A stretch of DNA of 64,000 bases, taken from contig JANYIQ010000237.1 of assembly GCA_025362575.1 (NCBI GenBank), positions 18,570 to 82,569 on the forward strand, given 5' to 3'. Source of the stretch: Bacteroidia bacterium (GTDB taxonomy: Bacteria > Bacteroidota > Bacteroidia > B-17B0 > Aurantibacillaceae). Position 1 is the first letter of the stretch, and every line of letters starts with the position of its first letter. Both the position numbers and the translations under genes were made by a program. The notes beneath the pieces are model-generated. The model did not search any database. It was given only the letters and a program-made list of their open reading frames with translations, and had not been told where the DNA came from. Shown here in pieces: positions 49,242 to 58,687 of the stretch.

Positions 49242-49994
49242 ATGTATAAACTAGAATCAAAAAATGCCAATGTTTTTTATGGTGCCTCGCAGGCCCTAAC
49301 AGACATAAATCTTGCCATACATTCTCATACGGTTACTGCTTTAATTGGTCCTTCGGGTTGTGGTAAATCAACTTACCTCCGCTTGTTCAATCGCATGAAT
49401 GATCTGATAGACGGGATCAAAATAACAGGACAGGTTTTAATTGATGGTCAGGACATTTATGCTAAAGGAGTGAATGTAGATGCGCTTCGCAAAAAAACAG
49501 GAATGGTGTTTCAAAAACCAAACCCCTTTCCAAAGACCATTTTCGAAAACGTAGCTTACGGCTTGAGAGTGAATGGAATTACCGATGCAAAATTCATTGA
49601 AGAGCGTGTTGAGACCTCCATAAAACAGGTTGTGTTGTGGGATGAAGTAAAAGATAAATTAAAAAAATCTGCATTTGAATTGTCGGGCGGGCAGCAGCAG
49701 CGTTTGTGCATTGCAAGAGCCTTAGCCATTCAGCCTTCCATTATTTTAATGGACGAACCAACCTCAGCGCTTGATCCGATCTCCACTGCAAAAGTTGAGG
49801 AACTCATCCACGAACTAAAAGCAAAATACACAATTGTGGTTGTAACGCATAATATGCAGCAAGCAGGAAGGATAAGTGACAGTACTGCTTTTTTCTACTT
49901 AGGAGAATTGGTTGAATATAATACAACAAAAGAAATTTTTACGAATCCAAAAAACCAGCGTACTCAAAATTACATAACCGGAAGATTTGGTTAA
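49242..49994 (+). CDS. pstB: Phosphate ABC transporter ATP-binding protein PstB
   Basis: [52 protein letters not shown]. Confidence 0.97.
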   Translation: MYKLESKNANVFYGASQALTDINLAIHSHTVTALIGPSGCGKSTYLRLFNRMNDLIDGIKITGQVLIDGQDIYAKGVNVDALRKKTGMVFQKPNPFPKTIFENVAYGLRVNGITDAKFIEERVETSIKQVVLWDEVKDKLKKSAFELSGGQQQRLCIARALAIQPSIILMDEPTSALDPISTAKVEELIHELKAKYTIVVVTHNMQQAGRISDSTAFFYLGELVEYNTTKEIFTNPKNQRTQNYITGRFG

Positions 49995-50044
49995 TCCTTT
50001 TGATTTTACTCAATAAATCCAATATTTATTACGAAATTTAATTT

Positions 50045-50716
50045 ATGCCGCAAATAGAAGTAGAGTTACAAAATTTAAAGTCAGAAATTGTTTTGATGTG
50101 GAAGTTAGTTTCCGATCAGATGAAAAAATCAATGGAATGCCTTGCCAAAATGGATAAGGATCTGGCTGAAGAAGTGCTTCGTGCCGAGAAAAAAGTTAAT
50201 TCGGCCGAATTAAGAATTGATCGCGATTGCGAAAACATTTTTGCATTATTTAATCCGGTTGCCATTGACTTAAGACTTGTAATGGCACTTCTGAAAATTA
50301 ATTCTAGTCTGGAACGAGTTGGCGACATCGCTGCCAGCATCGCTAAATTTGTAAAAAAATCCGATGGCTTCGATTATCTTTCTTTGATCACAAGCACACA
50401 TGCCTTGGAAATGTTTGAAGAGGCAAGCGATCTTTTAGATGATGTACTTCATTCATTTGAATCAGAAAACTCGCAATTGGCAGAAGGTGTTTTCAGAAGA
50501 GATAAGACCTTGAACGACCTCAAAAAAGATGCAAGGGCCGTTGTAATTGCCCAAATAAAAAAGGACCCTGAAAATGTTGAACATTGCTTGAGCGTACTTT
50601 CAATTATTCGCAAATTAGAAAGAGCCGGTGACCAAAGCAAAACCATAGCTGAAGAAATAATATTTTTTATTGATGCTAAAGTTTTGAAGCATGCGCCAAA
50701 AAGTGACGAAAAATAA
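50045..50716 (+). CDS. phoU: Phosphate signalling protein PhoU
   Basis: Position after pstB; IDRDCENIFALFNPVAIDLRLVMALLKINSSLERVGDIAASIAKF. Confidence 0.93.
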   Translation: MPQIEVELQNLKSEIVLMWKLVSDQMKKSMECLAKMDKDLAEEVLRAEKKVNSAELRIDRDCENIFALFNPVAIDLRLVMALLKINSSLERVGDIAASIAKFVKKSDGFDYLSLITSTHALEMFEEASDLLDDVLHSFESENSQLAEGVFRRDKTLNDLKKDARAVVIAQIKKDPENVEHCLSVLSIIRKLERAGDQSKTIAEEIIFFIDAKVLKHAPKSDEK

Positions 50717-50841
50717 TTGACCTCTGCCATTTTTTGAATTTTACGGGTTCATGTTATAAACTTTAAGGGCTTGAATTGACTCGTTATAATTAACTGACCC
50801 TTAATAAATTACCTGCAAATGGAACATTTTGTCTCAAAATC

Positions 50842-50869
50842 CTTAACAATTACTTAACATATACTTAAG
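50842..50869 (+). promoter_or_regulatory. Triple Pho-box-like direct repeat
   Basis: CTTAACA (50842), CTTAACA (50853), CTTAAG (50864), exact 11-bp period. Confidence 0.65.
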
Positions 50870-50911
50870 TTATAATTAACTTCTTTGCGAAACTTTTAAC
50901 AATTAGTTAAC

Positions 50912-52264
50912 GTGAAGAGTATTTCAATTTTAGTTTTTGTCTTGGTATCCTTTCAATACAAAGCACAGGATGCAAACAATCAACCACCCGCCCCAACAAA
51001 CGACAGTCTTAACAAAAGCATTCAATCCGTAAAAAAGGAAATTGAGCTTTTAAAGAATTTGAAGGTTAACGGCTGGATCCAGGCTCAGTACCAGTATGCC
51101 GATACAGCCGGGGCAAAAAACTTTGATGGTGGGGATTTTCCTGGCGCATCCAATCAGCGTTTCATGATCCGTCGCGGGCGAATTAAATTTACCTACACAC
51201 AAAAGAATTCACTTTATGTTTTTCAACTTAACGCAACAGAGCGCGGCGTTAACATTGCCGATGTTTACGGAAAAGTAATTGATCCCTGGAAACATGCTTT
51301 CTCTTTAACGGCAGGTGTGCAGAACCGGCCTTTTGGTTACGACATTCAAATGTCTTCTGCCGATCGTGAAAGTCCTGAGCGCGCACGTTGGACACAGAAT
51401 TTTTTGCCAAACGAACGTGACCTTGGTGCTATGATTACTTTTCAACCACAAAAAGGAAAAACACTTTACGGATTAAAAGTTGATGCCGGATTTTTTAATG
51501 GAACAGGAATTGCAGTGCCGGGTACAGGCACACCAACCTTAGCGGCATCGGGAACTACAGGACTTAATGGGTTCACTGATTTTGATTCTTACAAAGATTT
51601 TATCGCCCACCTCGTATACTACAATGCATCTAAGAATGGAAAAATAAAATACGGAATTGGCGCTTCTCATTATAACGGAGGTTTTGTTTTACAGAATAAT
51701 AAAGTTTATAATTCAATTACAACGGATACTATGGGCAATAAAATATGGACCATTGCTGATACCGTTAACCATTCTTACAAAAACAAAAAAGCACCGAGAG
51801 TGTATTATGGCGTTGAAGCGTTTTTTAGCGTTAACAGTGTAATTGGAACTACTACCATTCGCGGAGAATATTTTACTGGAACTCAAACCGGAAGAGATGT
51901 GGATACAAGAAGTCCGCAAGCTTTACCAAGTGCAACTGATGCCATGTTCATTCGCAATTTCAGTGGCGGGTATGCTTACTTCATTCAGCGCATTGGAAAA
52001 TCGAAACACGAATTGGTTTTTAAATACGAGTGGCTAGATCCCAATACAAAAATTTCGGCAAGTGATCTTAACGGGAAGAACGGCATGAAACAGGGTGAAA
52101 TAAAATACACCATGATGGGTGTTGGTTACAATTTTTATCTGGACACAAACATCAAGTTCATGTTATTCTACAATATGGTTAGTAATGAAGTTGCTCAAAT
52201 TAAAGGCTTTACCTACGACCTTAAGGATAATATCTTTACCGCACGTTTACAATACAGATTTTAA
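50912..52264 (+). CDS. OprO/OprP-like porin, paralog of 44917..46233
   Basis: GTG start; VNGWIQAQYQYADTAGAKNFDGGDF...RFMIRRGRIKFTY; terminal strand NIFTARLQYRF. Confidence 0.85.
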   Translation: MKSISILVFVLVSFQYKAQDANNQPPAPTNDSLNKSIQSVKKEIELLKNLKVNGWIQAQYQYADTAGAKNFDGGDFPGASNQRFMIRRGRIKFTYTQKNSLYVFQLNATERGVNIADVYGKVIDPWKHAFSLTAGVQNRPFGYDIQMSSADRESPERARWTQNFLPNERDLGAMITFQPQKGKTLYGLKVDAGFFNGTGIAVPGTGTPTLAASGTTGLNGFTDFDSYKDFIAHLVYYNASKNGKIKYGIGASHYNGGFVLQNNKVYNSITTDTMGNKIWTIADTVNHSYKNKKAPRVYYGVEAFFSVNSVIGTTTIRGEYFTGTQTGRDVDTRSPQALPSATDAMFIRNFSGGYAYFIQRIGKSKHELVFKYEWLDPNTKISASDLNGKNGMKQGEIKYTMMGVGYNFYLDTNIKFMLFYNMVSNEVAQIKGFTYDLKDNIFTARLQYRF

Positions 52265-52266
52265 TG

Positions 52267-52284
52267 CTTAACAATACCTTAACA
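52267..52284 (+). promoter_or_regulatory. Pho-box-like direct repeat
   Basis: CTTAACA-ATAC-CTTAACA, 11-bp period, upstream of PiT. Confidence 0.6.
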
Positions 52285-52335
52285 TTCTAAGCCTTTTTAA
52301 GGGATAGATTTACAAATAAATAAAAACAGAATGCT

Positions 52336-53739
52336 ATGTTTGGATTAACTACAGCCCTTACCGTTTTACTGATCGTTTGCCTGCTATTTGCATGCTTCTT
52401 TGAATTCATTAATGGTTTTCACGATACCGCTAATGCAGTAGCCACCGTTATTTATACTAACTCCATGAAACCAACGGTTGCTGTGGTGTACAGCGGCTTG
52501 TTGAATTTTACGGGTGTACTATTAGGTGGTATCACGGTTGCGATGGGCATTGTAAATTTATTACCGATGGATGCCTTACTGGATGGGGATCCCTATCACG
52601 GCATTGCCTTGGTATTAGCTTTACTGGTGAGTGCCATTATCTGGAATTTCGGTACCTGGTACATGGGCATTCCTTCTTCAAGTTCACACACTTTGATCGG
52701 TTCTATTTTAGGAATTGGTTTAGCCTATTACTTTTTACCGGGTGCAGTTGGAGGTTCGGCTGTTAACTGGGATAAAGCAAAAGACACAGGATTAGCACTT
52801 TTAATTTCTCCTCTTGTAGGTTTTTCGCTCGCCATCATAATGATGTTCATCTTTAAACGCTTCATTAAAAACGAAATAATTTACAAAGAACCAATTCCCG
52901 GAAAAAAACCGCCGATCTGGATCAGGATGTTATTATGGTTGACTTGCGGAATGGTAAGTTTTTTCCATGGACAGAACGACGGACAAAAAGGTGTTGGTTT
53001 GATCATGATGATATTAATTGCCATTTTACCTGCTCAATTCTCTTTAGATGAGAAGATCAATTTACAAAGCATTCACGCCAATGTTGATGCCATTGATAAA
53101 ATTGTTGCTGCAACCGATACTACACAATTCGGTAAAGATGAATTCAAACGTTATTACGATATCAAAAAACACGCTGCGCATTATCACACAGCTATTGAAG
53201 GAAAAGAATTTTCAAGTGAAATTGCAGTAACCGAGCGTTTTGAATTGCGTAAAGATCTTGTTAAGATCACTAAAGGTGCAGATAAACTTTTAAAGAGCGC
53301 GAATTTTGCCATTTCACTGAAAGATGCTGATCGTTTAAAACACGAAGTGAAGAGTGCGAAAAAATTAATTGAGTTTGCTCCTTCATGGGTTATTATCATG
53401 ATCTCTGTTTCTTTAGGTTTGGGGACCATGATCGGCTGGAAACGAATTGTAAAAACCGTTGGAGAAAAGATCGGTAAACAACACATGAGTTATGCTCAGG
53501 GTGCCAGCGCCGAAATAGTTGCATCAATGGGAATTGGAATGGCATCTGCTTATGGTTTGCCGGTTTCAACCACGCACATGTTATCGTCGGGTATTGCCGG
53601 TTCAATGGTTGCTAAAAAAGGATTGAAGAATCTTCAGAAAGGAACCATTAAAACCATTGCCTTGGCCTGGATCCTTACCTTACCTGTAACAATAGTGCTC
53701 TCAGGAGGTCTATTCTTATTATTCAGAGCCATTTTATAA
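52336..53739 (+). CDS. Inorganic phosphate transporter, PiT family
   Basis: FEFINGFHDTANAVATVIYT; FFHGQNDGQKGVGLI; SMGIGMASAYGLPVSTTHMLSSGIAG. Confidence 0.95.
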   Translation: MFGLTTALTVLLIVCLLFACFFEFINGFHDTANAVATVIYTNSMKPTVAVVYSGLLNFTGVLLGGITVAMGIVNLLPMDALLDGDPYHGIALVLALLVSAIIWNFGTWYMGIPSSSSHTLIGSILGIGLAYYFLPGAVGGSAVNWDKAKDTGLALLISPLVGFSLAIIMMFIFKRFIKNEIIYKEPIPGKKPPIWIRMLLWLTCGMVSFFHGQNDGQKGVGLIMMILIAILPAQFSLDEKINLQSIHANVDAIDKIVAATDTTQFGKDEFKRYYDIKKHAAHYHTAIEGKEFSSEIAVTERFELRKDLVKITKGADKLLKSANFAISLKDADRLKHEVKSAKKLIEFAPSWVIIMISVSLGLGTMIGWKRIVKTVGEKIGKQHMSYAQGASAEIVASMGIGMASAYGLPVSTTHMLSSGIAGSMVAKKGLKNLQKGTIKTIALAWILTLPVTIVLSGGLFLLFRAIL

Positions 53740-53760
53740 TTTAACAAAAGCTTTTAGTTT

Positions 53761-53794
53761 AAACCCTCACGATCGGCCGTGAGGGTTTTTTTAT
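53761..53794 (+). terminator. Rho-independent terminator
   Basis: AACCCTCACG-ATCGGC-CGTGAGGGTTTTTTT. Confidence 0.85.
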
Positions 53795-53823
53795 TACTTT
53801 TATTTTCAATAATCCTTATCGAA

Positions 53824-54213
53824 ATGGAATCATTGAAAATGAAAATAGTGTTGCCGCTTAGCGCGGAGAAACTTTATAAAGCCTGGTTAAGCAGTAAAGA
53901 ACACACCGCCTTTACCGGCGCTGAAGCCAAAGCAAGTGTCAAAATAAACGGCAAACATAGTGCCTGGGATGGTTACATTTCGGGTAAGAATTTAGAATTG
54001 ATCCCCAGTAAAAAAATTGTGCAAAGCTGGAGAACTTCAGAGTTTGCAGATGATGCTCCTGATTCCATTTTAGAGATCACCTTTGCAGAAAAGGCGGGTA
54101 AAACCACATTGAATATATATCAGCACGGTTTACAAAAAGGCGATGCTAAAAAATATACAGCAGGCTGGAAAGAATTTTATTTCGCGCCAATGAAAAACTA
54201 CTTTACAAAATAA
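53824..54213 (+). CDS. SRPBCC/AHSA1-like domain protein
   Basis: LPLSAEKLYKAWLSSKEHTAFTG...AGWKEFYFAPMKNYF; ATG 53824 preferred. Confidence 0.75.
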   Translation: MESLKMKIVLPLSAEKLYKAWLSSKEHTAFTGAEAKASVKINGKHSAWDGYISGKNLELIPSKKIVQSWRTSEFADDAPDSILEITFAEKAGKTTLNIYQHGLQKGDAKKYTAGWKEFYFAPMKNYFTK

Positions 54214-54223
54214 ACATATCGGC

Positions 54224-54835
54224 GTGATCAAATTACCCTTTACCAATAATGAGCTTATTTCAGAAATGAATAAGCATGCGCGGCATAAAGTATTTCCAAA
54301 AGATACAGTTATCATGAAGCCCGGTGATGAGATCACGTTCATCCCAATTGTTCTTAAAGGCAATATCCGTGTGATCCGTCAGGATGAGAACGGACAGGAA
54401 GTGTTTTTATATCATTTGTATCCCGGACAAACTTGTGCCATGTCACTCACCTGCTGCCAGGCCGGGAAAAAAAGCATGATAAAAGCCATTGCTGAAGTGG
54501 AAACCGAATTACTTCAGGTTCCCGTTAACATGATGGATGAGTGGTACCAGTACGAAGAGTGGCGCTCTTACATCAACAACAATTACCAGAACCGTTTTGC
54601 CGAATTAATGCACGTGATCGATCTTATTGCTTTCAGTCATATGGATAAACAGCTTTTACACTATTTACAGGAACGTTCAAAAGCCTTAAATACCCGCATA
54701 CTTGAAATTACCCATCAGCAAATTGCCGACGAGCTGCACACCCACCGTGAGGCTGTAAGCCGCCTACTCCGCACCATGGAACAGAAAAACCTGGTTAAGC
54801 TGGGGCGAAACAACATCGAAGTTTTATCGGCTTAA
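54224..54835 (+). CDS. Crp/Fnr family transcriptional regulator
   Basis: cNMP-like domain PKDTVIMKPGDEITFIPIVLKGNIRVIRQDENGQEVFLYHLYPGQTC; HTH EITHQQIADELHTHREAVSRLLRTME. Confidence 0.93.
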   Translation: MIKLPFTNNELISEMNKHARHKVFPKDTVIMKPGDEITFIPIVLKGNIRVIRQDENGQEVFLYHLYPGQTCAMSLTCCQAGKKSMIKAIAEVETELLQVPVNMMDEWYQYEEWRSYINNNYQNRFAELMHVIDLIAFSHMDKQLLHYLQERSKALNTRILEITHQQIADELHTHREAVSRLLRTMEQKNLVKLGRNNIEVLSA

Positions 54836-54896
54836 TGTAACAATTGTTCCCATTCGGGCTAATTGTACCATATATCTTTACTCAAAAAATAATATT

Positions 54897-55100
54897 ATGA
54901 AAAAGAACATGGGAAACATTGACAAGGCAATACGCATTATTGTTGCCTTAATTATTGCAGGACTCTATTTTACAAATGTGATCAGCGGAACGATCGCAAT
55001 TATCGGTATAATTCTTGCAGGAGTTTTTATTTTAACTTCCTTCATCAGTTTCTGTCCGCTCTACTTACCCTTCGGCATAAGTACGCGCAAAGAAAAATAG
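54897..55100 (+). CDS. DUF2892 (YgaP-type membrane) protein
   Basis: MGNIDKAIRIIVALIIAGLYFTNVISGTIAIIGIILAGVFILTSFISFCPLYLPFGIST. Confidence 0.85.
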   Translation: MKKNMGNIDKAIRIIVALIIAGLYFTNVISGTIAIIGIILAGVFILTSFISFCPLYLPFGISTRKEK

Positions 55101-55169
55101 CGTTTATCCAACAAATGTTCCTGAAAAAAGAATTATTGTTTCGGAACTTTGCACTATAAATCTAACATT

Positions 55170-55436
55170 ATGCAGAAGATAGAAGAATTAATAGAACAGG
55201 GGAAAGCAACAATCATTGATGTAAGAACCCCAGGTGAATTTTCGGATTCACATGTAAAAGGGAGTATCAATATTCCTTTACAGGAAATTCCAACGCGATT
55301 AAAGGAGTTTCAGGCTTTGGAAAACATTGTTCTTTGCTGCGCTTCAGGAGGAAGAAGCGCTCAAGCTACTACCTACCTTAAGCAACACGGTATCGATTGT
55401 CACAATGCCGGCTCATGGTTAAATTTAATGAACTAA
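55170..55436 (+). CDS. Rhodanese-like protein
   Basis: TIIDVRTPGEFSDSHVKGSINIPLQEI; CCASGGRSAQA. Start ATG 55170 (ORF-track 55149). Confidence 0.9.
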   Translation: MQKIEELIEQGKATIIDVRTPGEFSDSHVKGSINIPLQEIPTRLKEFQALENIVLCCASGGRSAQATTYLKQHGIDCHNAGSWLNLMN

Positions 55437-55453
55437 CATTTTAAAACAGAATT

Positions 55454-55771
55454 ATGATACAGAAACTAAAAAATCTATTAGGCATTGGTCCTAAAGTAAA
55501 CATTGATGAATTGATCGCTGCAGGTGCCATGATAATGGACGTGAGATCACGAGGAGAATATTTAAGCGGCCACGTTAAAGGTTCGGTTAACATTCCACTG
55601 GATCAGCTTGGCGAGGGTGTAAAAAAATTAAAGAACAAAGATCAGGCTATCATCACCTGCTGCGCTTCGGGCATGAGAAGCGGTGTTGCTAAAAACATGC
55701 TGAAGTCGAATGGCTTTAAAACCGTTCATAATGGTGGTTCGTGGACCAACTTGAAAAAACACTCGAAATAA
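55454..55771 (+). CDS. Rhodanese-like protein
   Basis: MIMDVRSRGEYLSGHVKGSVNIPLDQL; CCASGMRSGVA. Confidence 0.9.
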   Translation: MIQKLKNLLGIGPKVNIDELIAAGAMIMDVRSRGEYLSGHVKGSVNIPLDQLGEGVKKLKNKDQAIITCCASGMRSGVAKNMLKSNGFKTVHNGGSWTNLKKHSK

Positions 55772-56025
55772 TGTTCAACAATTTTAAATATAATTTATTG
55801 CATGGCTGGTCATTTATGAGGGCATTGCGTTTGGTTCTTGGAATCATAGCCATTACACAAGCCATCATGAGCTTTGAAATATTAATTGGACTCGCCGGAG
55901 TTATTTTATTAAGTCAGGCCGTGTTTAATATTGGCTGTTGCGGAACCGCGGGATGCAACACAACAAGCTACCGTGAAAATAAATCATCAAAAGGAGAACT
56001 GATCAATTACGAAGAAATAAAATAA
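55771..56025 (+). CDS. Small membrane protein (DUF2892-like)
   Basis: TAATG overlap with preceding gene; LVLGIIAITQAIMSFEILIGLAGVILLSQAVFNIGCCGTAGC. Confidence 0.7.
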   Translation: MFNNFKYNLLHGWSFMRALRLVLGIIAITQAIMSFEILIGLAGVILLSQAVFNIGCCGTAGCNTTSYRENKSSKGELINYEEIK

Positions 56026-56027
56026 AG

Positions 56028-56324
56028 ATGGGCACATTTAACGACATAATAAATTCAGACAAACCCGTTCTGGTTGATTTTTCAGCCGAATGGTGTGGTC
56101 CATGCAAAATGATGGCTCCTGTACTTAAGCAACTGAAAGATCAGCTTGGAGACACTGCCACTATTATAAAGATCGATGTGGATAAAAATCCTCAGGCTGC
56201 CGGGGCATATGCTGTTCAAAGCGTTCCAACACTTATCATTTTTAAAAATGGGCAGATCAAATGGAGGCAATCAGGTGTTGTTCCCATGGAACATTTAAAA
56301 CAATTATTACAACAAAACATTTAA
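56028..56324 (+). CDS. Thioredoxin
   Basis: VDFSAEWCGPCKMMAPVLKQL; AVQSVPTLIIFKNG. Confidence 0.95.
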   Translation: MGTFNDIINSDKPVLVDFSAEWCGPCKMMAPVLKQLKDQLGDTATIIKIDVDKNPQAAGAYAVQSVPTLIIFKNGQIKWRQSGVVPMEHLKQLLQQNI

Positions 56325-56328
56325 TTAT

Positions 56329-56781
56329 ATGAGCGCAACACATTTCTATGATGTATCCATTGACTGGACGTCTGACCGAAAAGGTAACTTAAGTTCTCCG
56401 ATACTGAATTCGAGCATTGAAGTGGTAACTCCGCCTGAGTTTACCAAAGGAATAGCCGGCCTTTGGTCACCGGAACATTTATTTGTTGCGGCAGTAAACA
56501 GCTGTTTAATGACAACCTTTTTGGCTATTGCCGAAAATTCGAAACTTAATTTTGTGTCCTTCAGCTCTAATGCCAAAGGTAAATTAGAAGTGGTGGATGG
56601 TAAATATCAGATCAGTGAAATAACACTTGAGCCTGTTGTAAGCATCGAAGATGAACAGCAAAAAGAAAGAGCCATTCGTGTACTTGAAAAATCGGAAGCG
56701 AATTGTCTAATTTCAAATTCCATTACTTCAAAGATCATTTTTAATCCTAAAATTGAAATTACAAACCCATCAATAGCATGA
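56329..56781 (+). CDS. OsmC-family protein
   Basis: GLWSPEHLFVAAVNSCLMTTFLAIAE...EKSEANCLISNSI. Confidence 0.88.
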   Translation: MSATHFYDVSIDWTSDRKGNLSSPILNSSIEVVTPPEFTKGIAGLWSPEHLFVAAVNSCLMTTFLAIAENSKLNFVSFSSNAKGKLEVVDGKYQISEITLEPVVSIEDEQQKERAIRVLEKSEANCLISNSITSKIIFNPKIEITNPSIA

Positions 56782-57488
56782 AAAAAACAGTAGTATTACT
56801 TTTTGCTCTGCTGCTTGGCTTAACTTCCTGCAGGCAAAGATCGACTTCATCCATCAATGAAACCATTGCGGTGAATGAATTTGAAAAGAAATTAAGTAGT
56901 GATAGAGTACAACTCGTTGATGTTCGTACCTCCGAAGAATTTTTAAGTGGTCATATAAAAGGCGCCACAAACATTGACATTCATTCTGATAATTTCATTA
57001 GTGAAATTAAAAAGCTGGATACATCGAAACCGGTTTTGGTATATTGTTTATCCGGTGGAAGAAGTTCAACTGCCGCAGCTGACATGGAAGAGGCGGGTTT
57101 CAAAGCAATTTACAATCTTGCGGGTGGAATCCTGAAATGGAACGCCGCCGGAAAACCTTTGGTGACCGATTTTGAAAATGCATCTCAGGGAATGAGCATG
57201 GAAGACTTCAATAAGCAACTCAGTATTTTTCAATATGTATTGGTTGATTTTAATGCCAAATGGTGCGAGCCTTGTAAAATTATGGCACCCATGCTCCATG
57301 CCTTTGCCAAACAAAATCATGCACGGCTTGGTCTGCTCAAAATTGATGCCGCTCAGAATAAAAATTTACTTTTAGAAAAACACATTAGCGCCTTGCCATA
57401 TCTTGAATTGTATAAAGACGGTAAGTTGGTTTGGAAGCACAGTGGCATTATCGACGAGAACACTTTGCGTAAAGAAACTAATCTATAG
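56778..57488 (+). CDS. Rhodanese-thioredoxin fusion lipoprotein
   Basis: Lipobox LLLGLTSCRQR; rhodanese VQLVDVRTSEEFLSGHIKGATNIDI/YCLSGGRSS; thioredoxin VDFNAKWCEPCKIMAPML. Confidence 0.93.
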   Translation: MKKTVVLLFALLLGLTSCRQRSTSSINETIAVNEFEKKLSSDRVQLVDVRTSEEFLSGHIKGATNIDIHSDNFISEIKKLDTSKPVLVYCLSGGRSSTAAADMEEAGFKAIYNLAGGILKWNAAGKPLVTDFENASQGMSMEDFNKQLSIFQYVLVDFNAKWCEPCKIMAPMLHAFAKQNHARLGLLKIDAAQNKNLLLEKHISALPYLELYKDGKLVWKHSGIIDENTLRKETNL

Positions 57489-57491
57489 GTT

Positions 57492-57890
57492 ATGAATGAC
57501 TTAATAATAGGACACAGAGAGGCGTTAAATAACTGGCTGCGCAAATTCAATACTTTTATTGATATAAAAAACCGTGCCTATAAATTTCAGGAAAGTTTAT
57601 TTGGCATCTTTAAGTGGGGAGAATTTAAGCCTTTGCCTAAATTAGACTATGTTCTTATATTCAAGAATTTCTTTGCCAAGTGCGAAGCCTGCTCCATCGA
57701 TGATTACGACAATAATCCATATTATTACTACCAGGTAAGCTTAGTGCATTCCAAAAATCGCCGGATTATTGTGAGTGAGACAAAAGACAAGAAAAATGCT
57801 TTTGAGTTCGCAATGAACATAGCGAAAGAGTTAGATCTTAAAGTTAGAGATTCTGCCACCGAACGAGGTAAAGGCAGATGGATAAATTAA
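57492..57890 (+). CDS. Hypothetical protein at end of rhodanese/thioredoxin cluster
   Basis: ORF 4 nt after the previous stop; no family recognised. Confidence 0.6.
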   Translation: MNDLIIGHREALNNWLRKFNTFIDIKNRAYKFQESLFGIFKWGEFKPLPKLDYVLIFKNFFAKCEACSIDDYDNNPYYYYQVSLVHSKNRRIIVSETKDKKNAFEFAMNIAKELDLKVRDSATERGKGRWIN

Positions 57891-58687
57891 TAAGGGCTCT
57901 GCTTCCTGATTATTTTAGAGAACATTTTAGGAAAGAAGCGTTTTATTTTTATGATGGCCAATTCCTTTCCGCCAACAAAAATTTCTTCATCATTATTTAA
58001 AATGGCTACGATAATTTGTTTTGCGGCATCTTCAGCACTAAGGGCATTTACATGACTCTCATCCATTTTACCATGCGTGGTTCCTTTGGCAAGAGAAGCG
58101 TTCAGGGAAATATTTGTTTTTACTTTACCCGGACAAACCATGAGCACCTTAATTCCCTTGCTTTCATTTTCCAAACGCAGGCTTTCGAAATAACCATGCA
58201 AAGCGTGCTTGGCAGCTGAATAAGATGAACGCAAATAAAATCCGAATTTCCCGGCAATGCTGCTCACCACAACAATGTGCCCGCTTTTGATGCGAAGCAT
58301 GTAAGGCAAAACCGCTTTGGCTAAATTAACCGCGCTGAAATAATTCACTTCCATTAAATGCCTTTCAGTTTCTTCAGTTGTTTCACTTACTTCAGATCGC
58401 TGTGATTGTCCACCGTTATTAATCAGAATATCAATTCTTCCAAATTTATTCATGATCTGTGCCGCGAGTCCACTTGCCCTTGAAGTGTCTTTAAGATCAA
58501 AAGGCAAAAGCATGAGATCCAGTTCCGGCAATTTTGTTAAGGCTCCTACTCTTTTTAATTCTTTTTCACGTCGCGCCGATAAAATTAATCTTGCTCCTTG
58601 TTGTGCCAATTGCAAAGCTAAAGCTTCACCTATACCTGAAGAAGCACCGGTTATCCAAATTACTTTATCCTTAAAGTGTTCGCTCAT
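57887..58687 (-). CDS. Short-chain dehydrogenase/reductase
   Basis: VIWITGASSGIGEALALQLA; NNGGQS; SSYSAAKHALHGYFESL. Confidence 0.93.
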   Translation of the reverse strand: MSEHFKDKVIWITGASSGIGEALALQLAQQGARLILSARREKELKRVGALTKLPELDLMLLPFDLKDTSRASGLAAQIMNKFGRIDILINNGGQSQRSEVSETTEETERHLMEVNYFSAVNLAKAVLPYMLRIKSGHIVVVSSIAGKFGFYLRSSYSAAKHALHGYFESLRLENESKGIKVLMVCPGKVKTNISLNASLAKGTTHGKMDESHVNALSAEDAAKQIIVAILNNDEEIFVGGKELAIIKIKRFFPKMFSKIIRKQSPY

